A program made the translations under genes and the position numbers. The notes below the pieces were generated by a model, which was not told the origin of the DNA, did not search any database, and worked only from the letters and a program-made list of their open reading frames with translations. Shown here piece by piece: positions 11,954-22,743 of a stretch of 64,000 bases of DNA. How positions within the stretch are numbered: the stretch's first letter is position 1; every line of letters starts with the position of its first letter. The stretch lies in the NCBI GenBank assembly GCA_025765615.1, contig JAIVFJ010000092.1, positions 62,001 to 126,000 on the forward strand, given 5' to 3'. This DNA comes from Zopfochytrium polystomum (taxonomy: Eukaryota > Chytridiomycota > Chytridiomycetes > Chytridiales > Chytridiaceae).

Positions 11954-12361
11954 ATTGAGAGCATCAGCGTTAAACCTCCCACCACTTTCAGAGCTCAATC
12001 ACCCAGCATGTGAAATGGAAGTCCAATCAGTCATTCACGCAGAGCAGATTCTCCAGCAGGCACTGCAGCAAAAAGTGCAGTAGCAGCAGCAGAAGGGGGT
12101 CATGACAAGCACAGACAGTGCCAACATCGAAGAAGCTGGGGCGACCACCTAAGTCGTCACTAGCTTCACAGCAACGACCACCTGCAGAGCCACTGCCTGA
12201 ACCACCACCACACACCGCACAGCATTGACCCTGACCTACCACACCAAAGAAGAAACATGGACGACTGAGAAAGAAACCAACCAACGACCAACTAGTGAGT
12301 AACTCTGAGATTCACCATACTAACAGACAATTCTCTATACCCTTTACCTCTTCAAAACACA

Positions 12362-12608
12362 TGTGAGACTGTGCTCGCTAAATCCTCACCCTGGGCTATG
12401 GGTGGCAAATAGAGCAATGACTTAAATACCAATCCTGAAAAGTGAAAAAGGGCAAAAAGATGTCTAGGGGCCACTAGACAGGACTATGTATTTGGAGTCT
12501 TAAGAAGCCCAAGAAACACAAAGAAACTCTCTTCTACACACAAAGAGAAGACGCTCACACTCAGACCAAAGGCAATTGTGAAAAGGTGGCACACTAGCAA
12601 AGAATGTG
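12362..12608 (-). repeat. Right arm of the inverted repeat, beginning TGTGAGACT
   Basis: Reverse complement of 8998-9245 with scattered differences. It follows the copia-E remnant directly, so the two flanking LTR-like pieces face each other instead of pointing the same way. Confidence 0.7.
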
Positions 12609-13183
12609 TCACTTCCCCCTTGGTTTCAACAAAATCCAATCAGTAGAAGGGGTTGTATGCTTTTCCGATCTGCCAACTTCGTGGAGCGATCACGGGCGCT
12701 ACAGACATTGTACAGCAATTTCATTACTACCATCGGAAAGCTCTTGATCTCCTCTTTCTAACGAACCCACCTGATCTTGGATCGGACGCTCCTACGTCGT
12801 ATCCACCGCCTCCAAAGTCGTCGCCCACTTTTCCAACTTCAACGTCAATTTGCTCGCCTTCCAGACCTCCCCCAGCCGATCCCAAGCTATCTTTGGAAAG
12901 ACCTGCTTCTGGACTACATGACTGTCACCAGCGGCATCCCAAAATCACTCTCCTTTGTGATAAGCGCCCACTTTTTCCATTCAGGGTCACCAGATTACCT
13001 CCAACCCTCACCATAATTTTTGATTTTTTGTCCCCAATTGGAGACAACGACCACCCCCCTACCTGACACACACCAAGCTAACAAACCAACTTTTCATCTG
13101 CTGCAACACCACCTTCACAACACACCCAAAATCCAACGAAATCCCTTCAAACTTGCCACACATAATCGTCCTGAGAAAACAAC
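12609..13183 (+). other. Unassigned frames, then a retrotransposon leader
   Basis: Frames at 12653-13066 and 12777-13016 are Pro-rich and I cannot place them. From about 13090 the sequence matches the copia-A leader seen before 57404 (ATCC..TTCAAA..TTG..CACACATAA..CGCCCTGAGAAAACA type), ending at the gag ATG at 13184. Confidence 0.4.
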
Positions 13184-14816
13184 ATGACTACTGACTCAAC
13201 CAATCACATCAACGCAGAGCAGAACGATGCAGTTGATCCACTAGACCTCTGCAACACTGGAACCTGTCTCATCAGAGATGGACCATTCCAAGGACAGAGA
13301 TTCCAACTTGTGCCTCTGTCTTGTGGACCAGAGAAAGTAACTTGGTTTCCTGGTGCACAGAACCAGAATGCACATTGCTGTCTAATCATTCCTCGCCACA
13401 TCTATCAAGCCCTCACCCAAATCACACCTGGTCGAAACTTCACTTACGAATTGATTGGCGAATTGGGAATAATTTGCCGCACAGCAGACCAGGGACTTGC
13501 AAAGGAGATCATTGACAACTTTAAATGCATTAAAATGGAACCAACTGAAGCCTCAGATGCCTTCATTACCCGATTCACTGAAGTGTACCATCAAGTCGAC
13601 AGCTTTGCAAAGTCAGCAGCTGGAGAACTTCTCCATCATATTCGCCCTTTCCAACAAGTTGTTCGAATCTTTGTTGGCTCACTGGGCCAAAGCCTGTTGG
13701 ATATGGGGAAAGGAAAAGTTTTTCTTGTTGTCAGCAACCCAGCTCCTCAGATAACAAGTTTAGCCAAACTAATCTCACTCTTCAAAAACCTGTTTTACAA
13801 AACAACTATGATAAGCAACACATCGAGCTGGCTGATCAAGCAACAATCACTCGGCTACTGCTGCACCAGAAATCACCACACCAACTATTACTATCCTGGT
13901 TATCTGCCTCTTCATATTGATTGAACAACAAACAGCAGAGGTCCTCAAAAACCAACCAGCTCCATCAACTAATAATCCTTCTGCTAAGTGTTTTGCTCTT
14001 CGCTTTTGACATGCATCAAAGTAGCTGCCTTGATCCTCTCAACATTCAGCCATGCAGTCTCCTGTCAGGAATGATTCATCATTCCATGAACATCAACACA
14101 GGCATTTTAGTTTTTGGAGACCTGCACCTCTAACAACTGTCCCTGTGCCCTCTTAATAATACTTACTCATTTTCAACAGGGCATAACAAATTAGGAATTA
14201 ATGATATGGTGTTTTCCTCGTCTATCAACCCATGGAGTCGGCGGTTCAATTTCTGGATTCCCTGATACAATTATCATTGACATGGCCACCTTTTGAGATC
14301 AGAGTGTTTTCAACCACACTGAAACTCTCACCATCAAACTTATTAGTGATTGGGATGACCAATAGTTGTGCAAGTGCCAACTCTCACGACCATGGCAACC
14401 TTGTGCAATTTCCTCATAACTTTGGACTCTGTTACATCAAGCTAAGCCTCTCTTTATCTTTTCTCACATAACTTCAGCACTTCAGCCAAAGACAATTTGC
14501 GGTCCATTCATTGATAGAACAAGGACTGGTTGAGTAGTTTAACAATCCTCTAACGGTCTTCAAGGTCAAACTTTGTGAAGACAGCAGCATTGAGTGCTTC
14601 TATGCACAGCTCATGGCTAAGGGCCCCACTTAGTGTCATTGCATTTATATTCAGAATACTCACCCACCTCTTGTCCTAATCAATAGTCTTTGTTAACTCA
14701 CTGAAATGGCTGCCTGAATCAACTGGGACACTGGCACAGTGGATATCAGCAACACATACCTCAACAGCATATTTTATATGCCAAATCTGCATCGAGCAGT
14801 TCATTACCGCCGCACT
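13184..14816 (+). pseudogene. Copia-A copy 1: gag and eroded pol
   Basis: The gag frame 13184-13924 begins MTTDSTNHINAEQNDAVDPL. The copia-A copy at 57404 has about 40 more residues between MTTEST and the INAEQNDAVDPLD block, so copy 1 carries an internal deletion near its N-terminus. The gag proper (ELLHHIRPFQQVVRIFVGS..) loses frame near 13790. From 13925 to 14735 only scraps survive; at about 14739 DISNTYLNSIFYM matches the copia reverse transcriptase motif seen at about 34300 (DISNGYLNSM). Confidence 0.65.
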
Positions 14817-15038
14817 TGTTATGAATCACCCTCTGGAAACCTCTGGAACCTTCTAGAACATTCCTTCATGGAACCTTGTGGAACCTTCTGGAACCTTCTT
14901 TGCTTTCCTGACTTGTCGTGTTATCATTGGTATCATTGTATTACTAATTGCTCTTTCTGGAACTTCCTTTGAGTCTTGACAAGGAAGACTCTCAAAAGTT
15001 CCTTCTCTGCCTTGTCCTGTCCTGCCCTGTTCCTGACA
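14817..15038 (+). mobile_element. Solo LTR, family gamma, copy 1, with heat-shock-element array
   Basis: It begins TGTTATGAATC and ends GTTCCTGACA, and the 5-bp target duplication GCACT flanks it (14812-14816 and 15039-15043). It lies in the copia-A reverse transcriptase frame. Within about 14835-14900 inverted GAA/TTC pentamers repeat, for example GAACCTTCTAGAACATTCC, the textbook heat-shock-factor site. Compared with copy 2 (48484-48786) it lacks about 80 bp containing TATAAAAG. Confidence 0.85.
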
Positions 15039-15043
15039 GCACT

Positions 15044-16353
15044 GACTGCTGGAGTTGAACAGCCACCAAAATCAAACAGTTGACAGGAAAGTACAAACTT
15101 CTGGGATTTCTGCATCCTCCTTTGTCAGATTAACTCATCATCCACAACGCAAGCTAAGTTAACAATATTTGTTTTTGGTGATTCTGGCAAAAACTTCTTC
15201 TGCCATTGCCTTGCCTAATCTTTTTACATACTTTGCGAAATGGGAGCAATGAAAACCATCCTCAATATGCAGCTGGAACATCAACATGACAGAATCTTCT
15301 TACACAAGAAAGTCTATAGCAAGGAGTTAATTCAGTGCCATGCAAACACTATCAACAACCGCACTGCAGTAACTGGCCTTCCCAGTTGTCTCTCAATCTT
15401 CAGCCACGCAGGATCGACAAAGCAACTGCAGATCAGAGACTGTACCATGCAATACATGACAGCATCAACTACCTTGCAACACACAGGCGACCAGACCTTG
15501 CCCCAGCAGTTTCATATCTTGGTGCCTTCAGCAAGGATCCTAGCGAGCAACACATGAAGATCCTTATTCTGGTTCTCGAATATCTCAATGGTAATAGTGA
15601 GTATGGTTTATTCTATTCTCGCAACTGCACAGATATAGCCGGTTACTCCGACGCTGCCCATGTCACTCAGATGGGAAACCACAGCCTGGCTAATATGTTC
15701 TATTTGGAGGAACAGCTATTAGTTGGATATCTCTTCAGAGCAGTACTGTCATGCTGTCACCGCAGGAAGCTGAATACATAGCTGTGTCTGAACTGGGACG
15801 AGAACTTAAGGCACTATCCCAACTCTACTCAGCACTTCAACTTCCGTCTCCAACTCCACTTGTCATCTACACTGACAACAGCAGTGTGATCAACCTCAAT
15901 TCAAATGATCTTTACACCAATTGGTGAAAACATATCGTGGTAAAGTATCATTATATTCAAGAACTTGTGGAACAAAAGGTCGTACAGCTTGAATGGATTG
16001 CTGGAGGAGAACAGCCTGCAGACTATATGACAAAATCTCTCTCAGCTGCTCTCAGTGAATACCATCTGAGTCGCACTGGTCTGTTTCCTCTGATTCATTT
16101 TTCTTATCTGTGAAGCTGTTTTCTTCTTTGTTCTTTTTCATTACTTTGACTCATTTTCTTTTACCTCTGAAGTTCAATATGTGCCCCCATCCATTTTTGT
16201 TAGTGTGGTCTGTCCTTTCTGTTCTGGCATCTGATGGCTAGTCATACCTGTTTGTGATTCTTCTTTCTCTGGTGTACGGTTTCCTTAAGTTGACTATGGC
16301 TTAAGGTTTTCCTCTGTGCCGGCCTTTGCTCCTGCCCACAGCTTAGGGGGGAG
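15044..16353 (+). pseudogene. Copia-A copy 1, continued: reverse transcriptase end, RNase H, 3' UTR
   Basis: GAMKTILNMQLEHQHDRIFL (about 15241) is the copia fingers/connection region. RNase H pieces follow in changing frames: YLATHRRPDLAPAVSYLG, IAGYSDAAH (about 15637), VIYTDNSSVINL (about 15863) and GGEQPADYMTKSLSAA (about 16005). A TGG-TGA stop breaks the frame near 15925. The 3' UTR is T-rich and ends in the polypurine tract AGGGGGGAG directly before the LTR. Confidence 0.7.
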
Positions 16354-16582
16354 TGTTAGTTTTGGGTCTTTTGGTGTGAGCAGTGTGCAGGAGCTTTGAC
16401 CTGATACTGCTCTGCAAGGATGACTTGCAGCATTTTGCAAGTGATGGTCCTTGTAACAGTTTTGTATAAAGACAAACACAAGACTGACAGAAGCCAAGAT
16501 CAACCTCCCACCACCACCACCTTCAGTAGTGTACACCACAGCAGCCCAACCCATCAATCAGCCACCATAGCAAATTCTTTCA
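16354..16582 (+). mobile_element. LTR-A, 3' LTR of copia-A copy 1
   Basis: It begins TGTTAGTTTTGGG after a polypurine tract and ends near TTCTTTCA. The same ends delimit copies at 35901-36140 and 57109-57344. A TATA-like TTTTGTATAAAGAC is at about 16460. Confidence 0.75.
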
Positions 16583-16690
16583 GAGCCATCAACAGTGAAC
16601 CGTAATGGGCTATGTCCAGGTATCACCTCAGCAAACCCACCCCATGCGCTACAGACTTACAGGGTCGTCAGGCATCTCCACCGCACATAA
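16583..16690 (-). mobile_element. Partial SINE copy (3' half)
   Basis: Matches the distal part of the SINE at 34803-35079 and 56244-56531 (CCATCAACAGTGAACCG, ACTTACAGGGTCGTCAGGCA). The tRNA-like head is missing. Confidence 0.65.
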
Positions 16691-17560
16691 AGCCACAATG
16701 ATCAAAGGAGAAGGGTAAAACAGAGAATCAAGAAAATAGAGAAGTGAGTCTGGAGGAGGTCAGTGTAAGAGAGGGGAGCAGCTGTGAAAAGTCAGAGGAT
16801 TGGGATAAGTCAGATTAGGCAACAGCCCATGTCAAGATTGAGAAGGGCAACAGTGGCTCAGTGACCTTCGGGGGGCTCACCAGGAGATGGGTGACGAGTG
16901 GCTCTTGCTTGTTGGCGTGAGGGGAGTTGTATTGTGTGGTGAAGCCAGATAATGCCTGCAACAAGTTTTATGTGGCCGAGGTAGTGGTCAATCCATCTGG
17001 AAGAAGCCTTGGTGCGCAAAAGCCAGATGCCTGGGAAGTGTCAGTGGAGTGCCAGCGACTACATGTGGTGCAGCGAGGTTGAGAGGGTTGTGAAGAGCTG
17101 TTACGAGTTCTGTGTGATGATGGAGTGGGAGGGAGGGAAGAGTTGATGTTTGGAGAAGACAGGGGTGAGAGGCCGCGGAACGAGGGTGAGAGGCCTGGGA
17201 ATTTGGTGGAGGGGATCTGCGGGGCTTGGAGCGCTTGTCAGAGGGCTTGATGGACTTTGACTTCTCCCAAGAGATAGTGTCGTTGCAAGGGGGGATCCAA
17301 ACAAGTCGATGGGCTTCAAGAAGGAGCTGATAGAAAGCGGTGACAAGGGTTTTAAGGACAGAGGCAGCAGGGTTATCACGTGAGAATAAGGAGTCATAAA
17401 AGGATTGAGGGATGAAGCCTCGAAGGAGGGAGGAAAAATTGATACAAGATTGATGATCAAAGAGAAATTCAGGGCGGGAGAGCCAGTCAATGGGATGGGC
17501 TTGGGGAGGAGAGTGACCATGAGGTGCAGGAGGAACAGAGGAGAAAAGAGTTTCAGCAAG
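16691..17560 (-). other. GC-rich insert with an unassigned minus-strand frame
   Basis: A minus frame of about 200 codons (17593-16988) contains FYQLLLEAHRLVWIPPCNDT and ISWEKSKSIKP, then a Pro/Ser-rich tail. The tryptophan-rich end could be the tail of a non-LTR reverse transcriptase, but no catalytic motif is present. The segment replaces the upstream part of copia-B, which resumes at about 17580. Confidence 0.3.
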
Positions 17561-18391
17561 GGTGTTGCGAATCATGGCAATGGCATACATCAATGGTACA
17601 CGTGAGTATGGTTTGTTTTATTCCAACACAGGGTCTGGAATTTTCGGCTACTCGGATGCTGCTCATGGAGTTCATGCTGATGGGAAATCACAACTTGGCT
17701 ACTTCATTTTGTTTGGAAATACCGTTATCAGCTGGGCATCAACTCGCAGTCCTACAGTTATGCTGTCACCTCAGCAAGCAGAATACGTTGCAGTCTCAGA
17801 ACAAGGACAAGAACTAGAGGCCATCTCACAACAGCACACAGCACTTATGCTCCTGTCCCCGACTCCTATTCCAATCTATACTGACAACCAAGGTGTTTTC
17901 AATTTGAGCTCCAACGATCTTTACACTAATAGGTCAAAACATATTCTGGTTAAGTAGCACTATATCTGGGAACTGGTTGATCGACAAGTGATTCGACTGG
18001 AATGGATTCCTGGTGGCGAGCAACCAGCAGATTATCTTACAAAATCATTACCAGCTGCTTTAGGTGCTTATCATCTTAGTCATATTGGTTTTTGTTGTGT
18101 GCCTTAGTTTCTGTCCCCTTTCTTTATTTGTATTGCATTCTCTTTCTCCTTTCTCTTTCTTGCCCTTCTTCTTCTTCTGCATTGCTTCTTATATTCCTGC
18201 ATTCAAGTTTCTTTGCTCTCCATCTACATATTTCATATGGGCATTCTTTTCTTATTGTTCTGCCACCTGGTGGCCAGTCATACCTGTTTATTGCTTTTCC
18301 TTAGCCAGTGTACGGTTTCCTTACGTTGCCTATGGTGTAAGGTTTTCCTCGGTGCTGGCCCTTTTGCTCCTGCCCTCAGCTTAAGGGAGAG
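17561..18391 (+). pseudogene. Copia-B copy 1: RNase H and 3' UTR
   Basis: YINGTREYGLFYSNTGSGIF then GYSDAAHGVHADGKSQLG, VMLSPQQAEYVAVSEQGQEL, IPIYTDNQGVFNLSSNDLY and GGEQPADYLTKSLPAALG form a nearly complete copia RNase H region with an in-frame TAG near 17956. The polypurine-rich end CTTAAGGGAGAG precedes an LTR. Everything upstream of RNase H is gone. Confidence 0.75.
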
Positions 18392-18535
18392 TGTTAGATT
18401 TTGGGTTTTTGCAGTAAGCAGTGTGCAGGAGCAACACCTCACACTGTGGTGCATGGGAGCACCAACTGTGATGAGGACTTCGTGCATTTTTTGTCACCTG
18501 GTCTTTGTCACAATTTTGTATAAAGCCAAACAGCA
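18392..18535 (+). mobile_element. LTR-B fragment, copy 1
   Basis: Begins TGTTAGATTTTGGG and runs to TTTTGTATAAAGCCAAAC, then leaves the family. It matches the inverted LTR-B at 30964-31133. LTR-A and LTR-B are related (shared GTGTGCAGGAGC and TTTTGTATAAAG). Confidence 0.7.
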
Positions 18536-18604
18536 TACATTGTACAACAGTCTCCCATCTCAGCTTCACCACCACAAGAGAGTAGTCCACCAGAGTAGTT
18601 CACC

Positions 18605-19435
18605 ACCCTACTGTCAAGAAGCGTGGCTGTGAGTTCCACTTCAAATTCCTCCTCCACCTCAACGGCCTGGCATGTTCCAATTTCAAACTCCCGTGCCGCA
18701 AGTGCCCTTTCTACTGAAAGGAAGTCGTCCAGAGCTGAAGTGTCTGCAAGGCACGCAGCACCCTCAGTACTGAACTCCAACATTTCGACGTCTTCTGGTG
18801 ATGGCGGCGGGAGCCGCAGATCAGGTGGTGGTGGCAGGAGGACGAGGATGTTTTGACAAGGCATCTGAAGACTTCTCTCCCACTGTACAGCATGTTACAG
18901 TTTGTCAACTCCTTGACAAGGTCGCTGGTGGTGGAGTAACCTGACAGCCCCTTGAGAATGCCAGAGAAGATTTCATGGCCAGGCAGTGTTTTCCTTGCTT
19001 TGTGGATGATGGCAGAACGCAGGAAGTTTGTCACACCCCCTACAAATGGTGGCAGTGCATTTGAAATGCTTCAGCCAATCTGTGACCAGTGTGGTCAGAG
19101 TGGTGTACTACTCCTGGACTGCTGGACCAGAGTCTCTGGGTTTTGCCAAACGACTGTAAGTTGCAAGCCACTTGTCCTGCTGCAAACCAGTGTGGTCCTG
19201 CAGGACGTACCTGTCATTGAGCCACTTGTACCGGTCAGCGCAGTTGGTGATGTTTACCGCATCCAGGGTGCGCACGTCCTCAATGCGTGAGCAGGAGTCG
19301 AGGGTAGCAACTGCCTTGTTGTGTTGGGCCTCAAGCTCCCAGTAGGTCCTGTGTTCTTGGCGTATAACTTGTCAAGGGCAGCGTGGTGCAGACGGTACAT
19401 CTCACTGTACGCAGCCTTGGCCTCCTCTGTCGCAG
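18605..19435 (-). pseudogene. Old copia-C-like gag remnant, downstream part
   Basis: On the minus strand the frame matches copia-C gag: CAQDKWLATY-like sequence, IIHKARKTLPGHEIFSG, LKGLSGYSTTSDLVKELTN and EMLEFSTEGAACLADTSALD. An internal stretch present in copia-C is deleted. The Harbinger element interrupts the fragment at 19435; it continues at 22744-22965. Confidence 0.75.
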
Positions 19436-19572
19436 GGGGAAGCCCTAAAACATATACAAAAGCCCAAAAAACATTTTTTTGCACCGATCTTCATTCAAAC
19501 CAAGACTCAACAAACCATGGTCGAAAAAAATCATTGCGAGCAAACAAAGGAGGAACTCAGCAATGAAGTAGC

Positions 19573-20806
19573 TTAGTCAAAACGTCGCAACAAGACAAGG
19601 AACTTTCCAAACTTTGCGGGAAGAACTTCAATCCCATCCTCTACCTTTCCAGGCAGTGGAACGCGAACAGCAAACGAATCCTTAACGTAGTCCTTCAATC
19701 CCTTTGCAAGTGAATCGTTCCAATAAGGGTGGCCGGGCAGGAACCACTCACTGCCGCCGTTCAGAGGAACTCGACAGAACGTCAACTTGAGAGAGCAGCG
19801 ATCCGCCTCCACGCGGAAATCCATCGTGTGGGCCGAAATGGGGTAAACAAGAACGATGATACAGTCTTTTTCGCCATCAATCACGTGGTAAACGTGGTGG
19901 AGTGGTATCACACCGGTGGGGGAAGAGTGGACCTCTTGCAGTTCCGACCGAAAGTGCGTCGGAAGTGGTCTGTCTGTGAGTGAACGCAATCTGGAGGGCA
20001 GACCTGAGGGACAACCTGAGGGTCCAACAGCGGAGGCATTAAAATCAGACGGGTAGGTGTGACGACCAGACAAGGGCCGACGGGGAGCAGCGTCGTGAAA
20101 CACAGTCTCCGTTGCGAGATGGTTGGTCAGCGTGGGTGAGGGCAAGCGAAAAGATTGCCCATCGAGCTGGTTACGCTGGGGTGCAACAGACCTGTACGAC
20201 GCGGTGGATGATGTCTGCTCAAAATCGTCATCGTCTTGAAAGTCGTAGCGGATGTCCGACTTAGGACGCTTTCGAGAGCTCGCATGCTCGCCATGACGGT
20301 TCTCTTTGTATGACATGCTGTGGTGTTCTTGGGCAGTGTGTTTGCTCTTTGCAGGGGCAGCGACTGAGGGAACGTTGTCACGAGAACTGGGTTTCAGACG
20401 ATGGTCTGACAGCTCGTTGATGGAGTCTTCCAGCGATTCCTTGAGCGACAGGATACGCTCCTCCGACCAATTCTGTGTTTGCCACGCTGAAAATGGTTAG
20501 GTTTGGTCCATTTCACCCGTTAGACAAATGGACAATACCTTTTATTTTGTTGCGAAGGAACTTGATGCCCACGTGCGAGTAGTATGGAGGAAAGAGCTTC
20601 TTGACCTCGCTTTGAGTTATGGGGTCGGAGACTTTAGCCCAGTCAAGCTTGGAGCAGATCTCGCTGAGTTCGTCGCAGTCGGCCTTTGTCCACTGTGCTT
20701 CGAAGTCGACTTTCCGTCCGCGAAAGGTCTCTGCAAGGTCCTGACGCCGCCGGCGTCCCTCGTCGTTTTTGTTTGAGCGTTCTTTGTTTTTCTTTCTAGG
20801 TGGCAT
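19573..20806 (-). CDS. SANT/Myb-like accessory protein of the Harbinger element (two exons)
   Basis: Exons 20806-20539 and 20486-19573, with a 52-bp GT-AG intron, give 393 aa. The first 36 residues are Lys/Arg-rich and could act as a nuclear signal. About 38-92 (QWTKADCDELSEICSKLDWA, then ITQSEVKKLFPPYYSHVGIKF) looks like a Myb/SANT-type helical DNA-binding domain. The middle is polar and disordered. The last 110 residues (IIVLVYPISAHTMDFRVEAD ... VPLPGKVEDGIEVLP) form a predicted beta-rich domain I cannot name; it faintly recalls an alpha-crystallin/HSP20 sandwich. In known Harbingers the Myb-like protein helps import the transposase and binds the ends; the same role is inferred here. Start chosen at the first ATG of the open frame. 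Confidence 0.7.
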
Positions 20807-21412
20807 CTTTTCTTTATAGCTGATCGGGCCGCTGTTGCTTTCCTCACTTCATGTTTTTGAGTGGCGGGACAGCAAACCGTGCCACCGCCTTGGCGTGTGG
20901 CCGTTCACGTGCAGAGAAGACGACTGAAAACAACGCCCTAAAGTCACACCTGCGCACTAGTGGCGGGTTGTCGCTCTAAAAACAAGTCACGCGCTCCAAC
21001 AAGCCGACGGTGCACTAGCATCCTACAACCACGTTGTTTTGCTGTCGGCGCTCTAGAAGAAGCGTGAGCGCCCTAATTTGTTAAGGATTTCGATTAGAAA
21101 TCATGGCGCGTCACGGGAACTAGGGGCGCGTCACGCGCCAATAGGGTACCTCATTGGTTTTCAGTGGGTCACGCTGCTTGCTAGGGTGCCCAGTTGATCA
21201 ATGGGGCGGTGTATTGTTCAATGGAGTCGAATGCCTGTCGTTGAGCGTTGCAGTTGCACCAAGTTCCATCGGAAAGGTCGTGTGATCCATTTGAGTCAAG
21301 AAAGCGAAAGGTGCATCTGTGGGCTTCGTAAGGGGTGGGCATCATGTGACACGAAACACAAACCCGACGGGTTGTATAAGAGGCTGAATCAAACACCATT
21401 CCCATCATCGAT
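20807..21412. promoter_or_regulatory. Divergent intergenic region of the Harbinger element
   Basis: About 600 bp separate the two starts. It contains several near-repeats of GCGCGTCACG, GTCACGCG and CACGCTGC on both strands between 20960 and 21180. These could be binding sites for the SANT-like protein or a shared bidirectional promoter. No canonical TATA box is seen. Confidence 0.35.
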
Positions 21413-22660
21413 ATGCCCCTCACATCCTCGTCAGCTATTGATTGGGACAAAGGCTACCTTGATTGGTTCGGACGCAGCACGCGCGACCGCCTCCAGGACC
21501 GGCGCCACCAGTTTGGAAAGCCTCAGTTGTCGAAAGAAACAATCAACAAAGAATTCCACTCACACTTTGGCGTAACGCAGGCGGACTGCAACGCTCTTTG
21601 GCAGCGGGTTGCTGGATTGGGTCGTTTTCCAAAGACTACTCCCCTCCACATTCTTTGTGCGCTTTATCTTCTCAAGGTTTATCCAACCCAAACTATGGCA
21701 TGCAGTTTGTTGCGATGCAGCCAGCAAAGCTGGCAAACCTGGTCGGACTCTGGAATTGACGCTCTTCATCACGTCTCAATGGTGAGGTCTGTAACTCAAT
21801 TGTCAATTTGATGGCTCATCTTCGATTAGTTTTCGCTAGATGATCGCTGGGTGGGTTGGAGCTCGGCCCAGTTCTCCATGTACGTTGACGGGATCGACAT
21901 CCATGTGGCGGAACGATCTTTCAGGTCCAAGCGAGACTTTTCGTTTAAGCTGCACCACGCTGGGTTTCGCTTCCTTATTGGAACAGCCATTGGCATTTGC
22001 AAGATTGTGTTTGTCAGCGAGGGCGATCCGTGTGGCGTCAAGAACGACCTGACGATTGCACGGGATTCGCTCCTGCCGAGTATCCACCCACCAGAGCAAG
22101 TTGTTGCAGACAAGGGCTTTCGTGGCGACCCCAAGATCATTGCGAGCGATGCTGATCAATTTGTACGCCGCATCATCAAGCGGATAGGAGCGCGCCATGA
22201 AAACATTAACGAGTTTCTTCGCGAATTTTACTGCCTCACCACCCTTCACTTTCGACATTCACGAACTCGACTAGCCCAATTTGTCAGGATCATCTGTTTT
22301 CTTGTCAATCTCCGCTTGGAGCGCGAGCCTCTCTACGACATTCGAAGCGCTTTATTGCATTTGATTACAGCTAGCGCAGCGGCCAGGGCGAGACTGGAGC
22401 AGGAGGAGGGCGGGATGGAGACAGACAGGACTGACGAGAGCAGTGACAGCGATGAGAGTGGAGTGAGCAATGAGCGCAGCGAGAGTGAAAGCAGCGATAG
22501 CAGTGAAGACAACGAGGGTGACAACAGCGAGGAGGACCGCGAGGATAGGGAGGAAAGGGAGGAGAGCGATTGCACTGCCGAGAGCTATTATGAGACGGAT
22601 CGTTGTGGATGTAGTCGTCAAGAAAGGCCTGTTTACGTGTCTGTCTTTTCCCAATTTTGA
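21413..22660 (+). CDS. Harbinger-type DDE transposase (two exons)
   Basis: Exons 21413-21781 and 21830-22660, with a 48-bp GT-AG intron, give 399 aa. The junction reads HHVSM then FSLDDRWVGW, which continues into SAQFSMYVDGIDIHV. The presumed catalytic residues are D143 (MYVDGID), D217 (VVADKGFRGD) and E247 (ARHENINEF), the order expected of the DDE_4 family, which cuts and pastes DNA. The region 20-120 is helical. A Glu/Asp/Ser-rich acidic tail (about 315-385) is unusual. There is no internal stop. It is divergent from the SANT-like gene and lies inside matched terminal repeats. Confidence 0.85.
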
Positions 22661-22743
22661 TTTGGCCCAATACAAAGAAGTGGCACACTGATATGCAGTG
22701 GAAATCGAATTTAGGGTGTTTGGAGGGATTTTAGGGCTTCCCC

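Larger units (their letters stand above)
19436..22743. mobile_element. PIF/Harbinger DNA transposon, apparently intact (3308 bp)
   Basis: Terminal inverted repeats are GGGGAAGCCCTAAAA (19436-19450) and its reverse complement (22729-22743). A 3-bp duplication CAG flanks them (19433-19435 and 22744-22746); the undisturbed copia-C sequence near 29350 has a single CAG there. Two divergent genes lie inside, each with one short intron and no stop: a SANT-like DNA-binding protein (-) and a DDE transposase (+). Three-base target duplications and a two-gene layout are typical of PIF/Harbinger elements. Confidence 0.88.

Noticed and set aside
22333..22688. Minus frames of Ser/Leu repeats over the transposase end
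   Set aside because: Antisense to the acidic tail of the Harbinger transposase.
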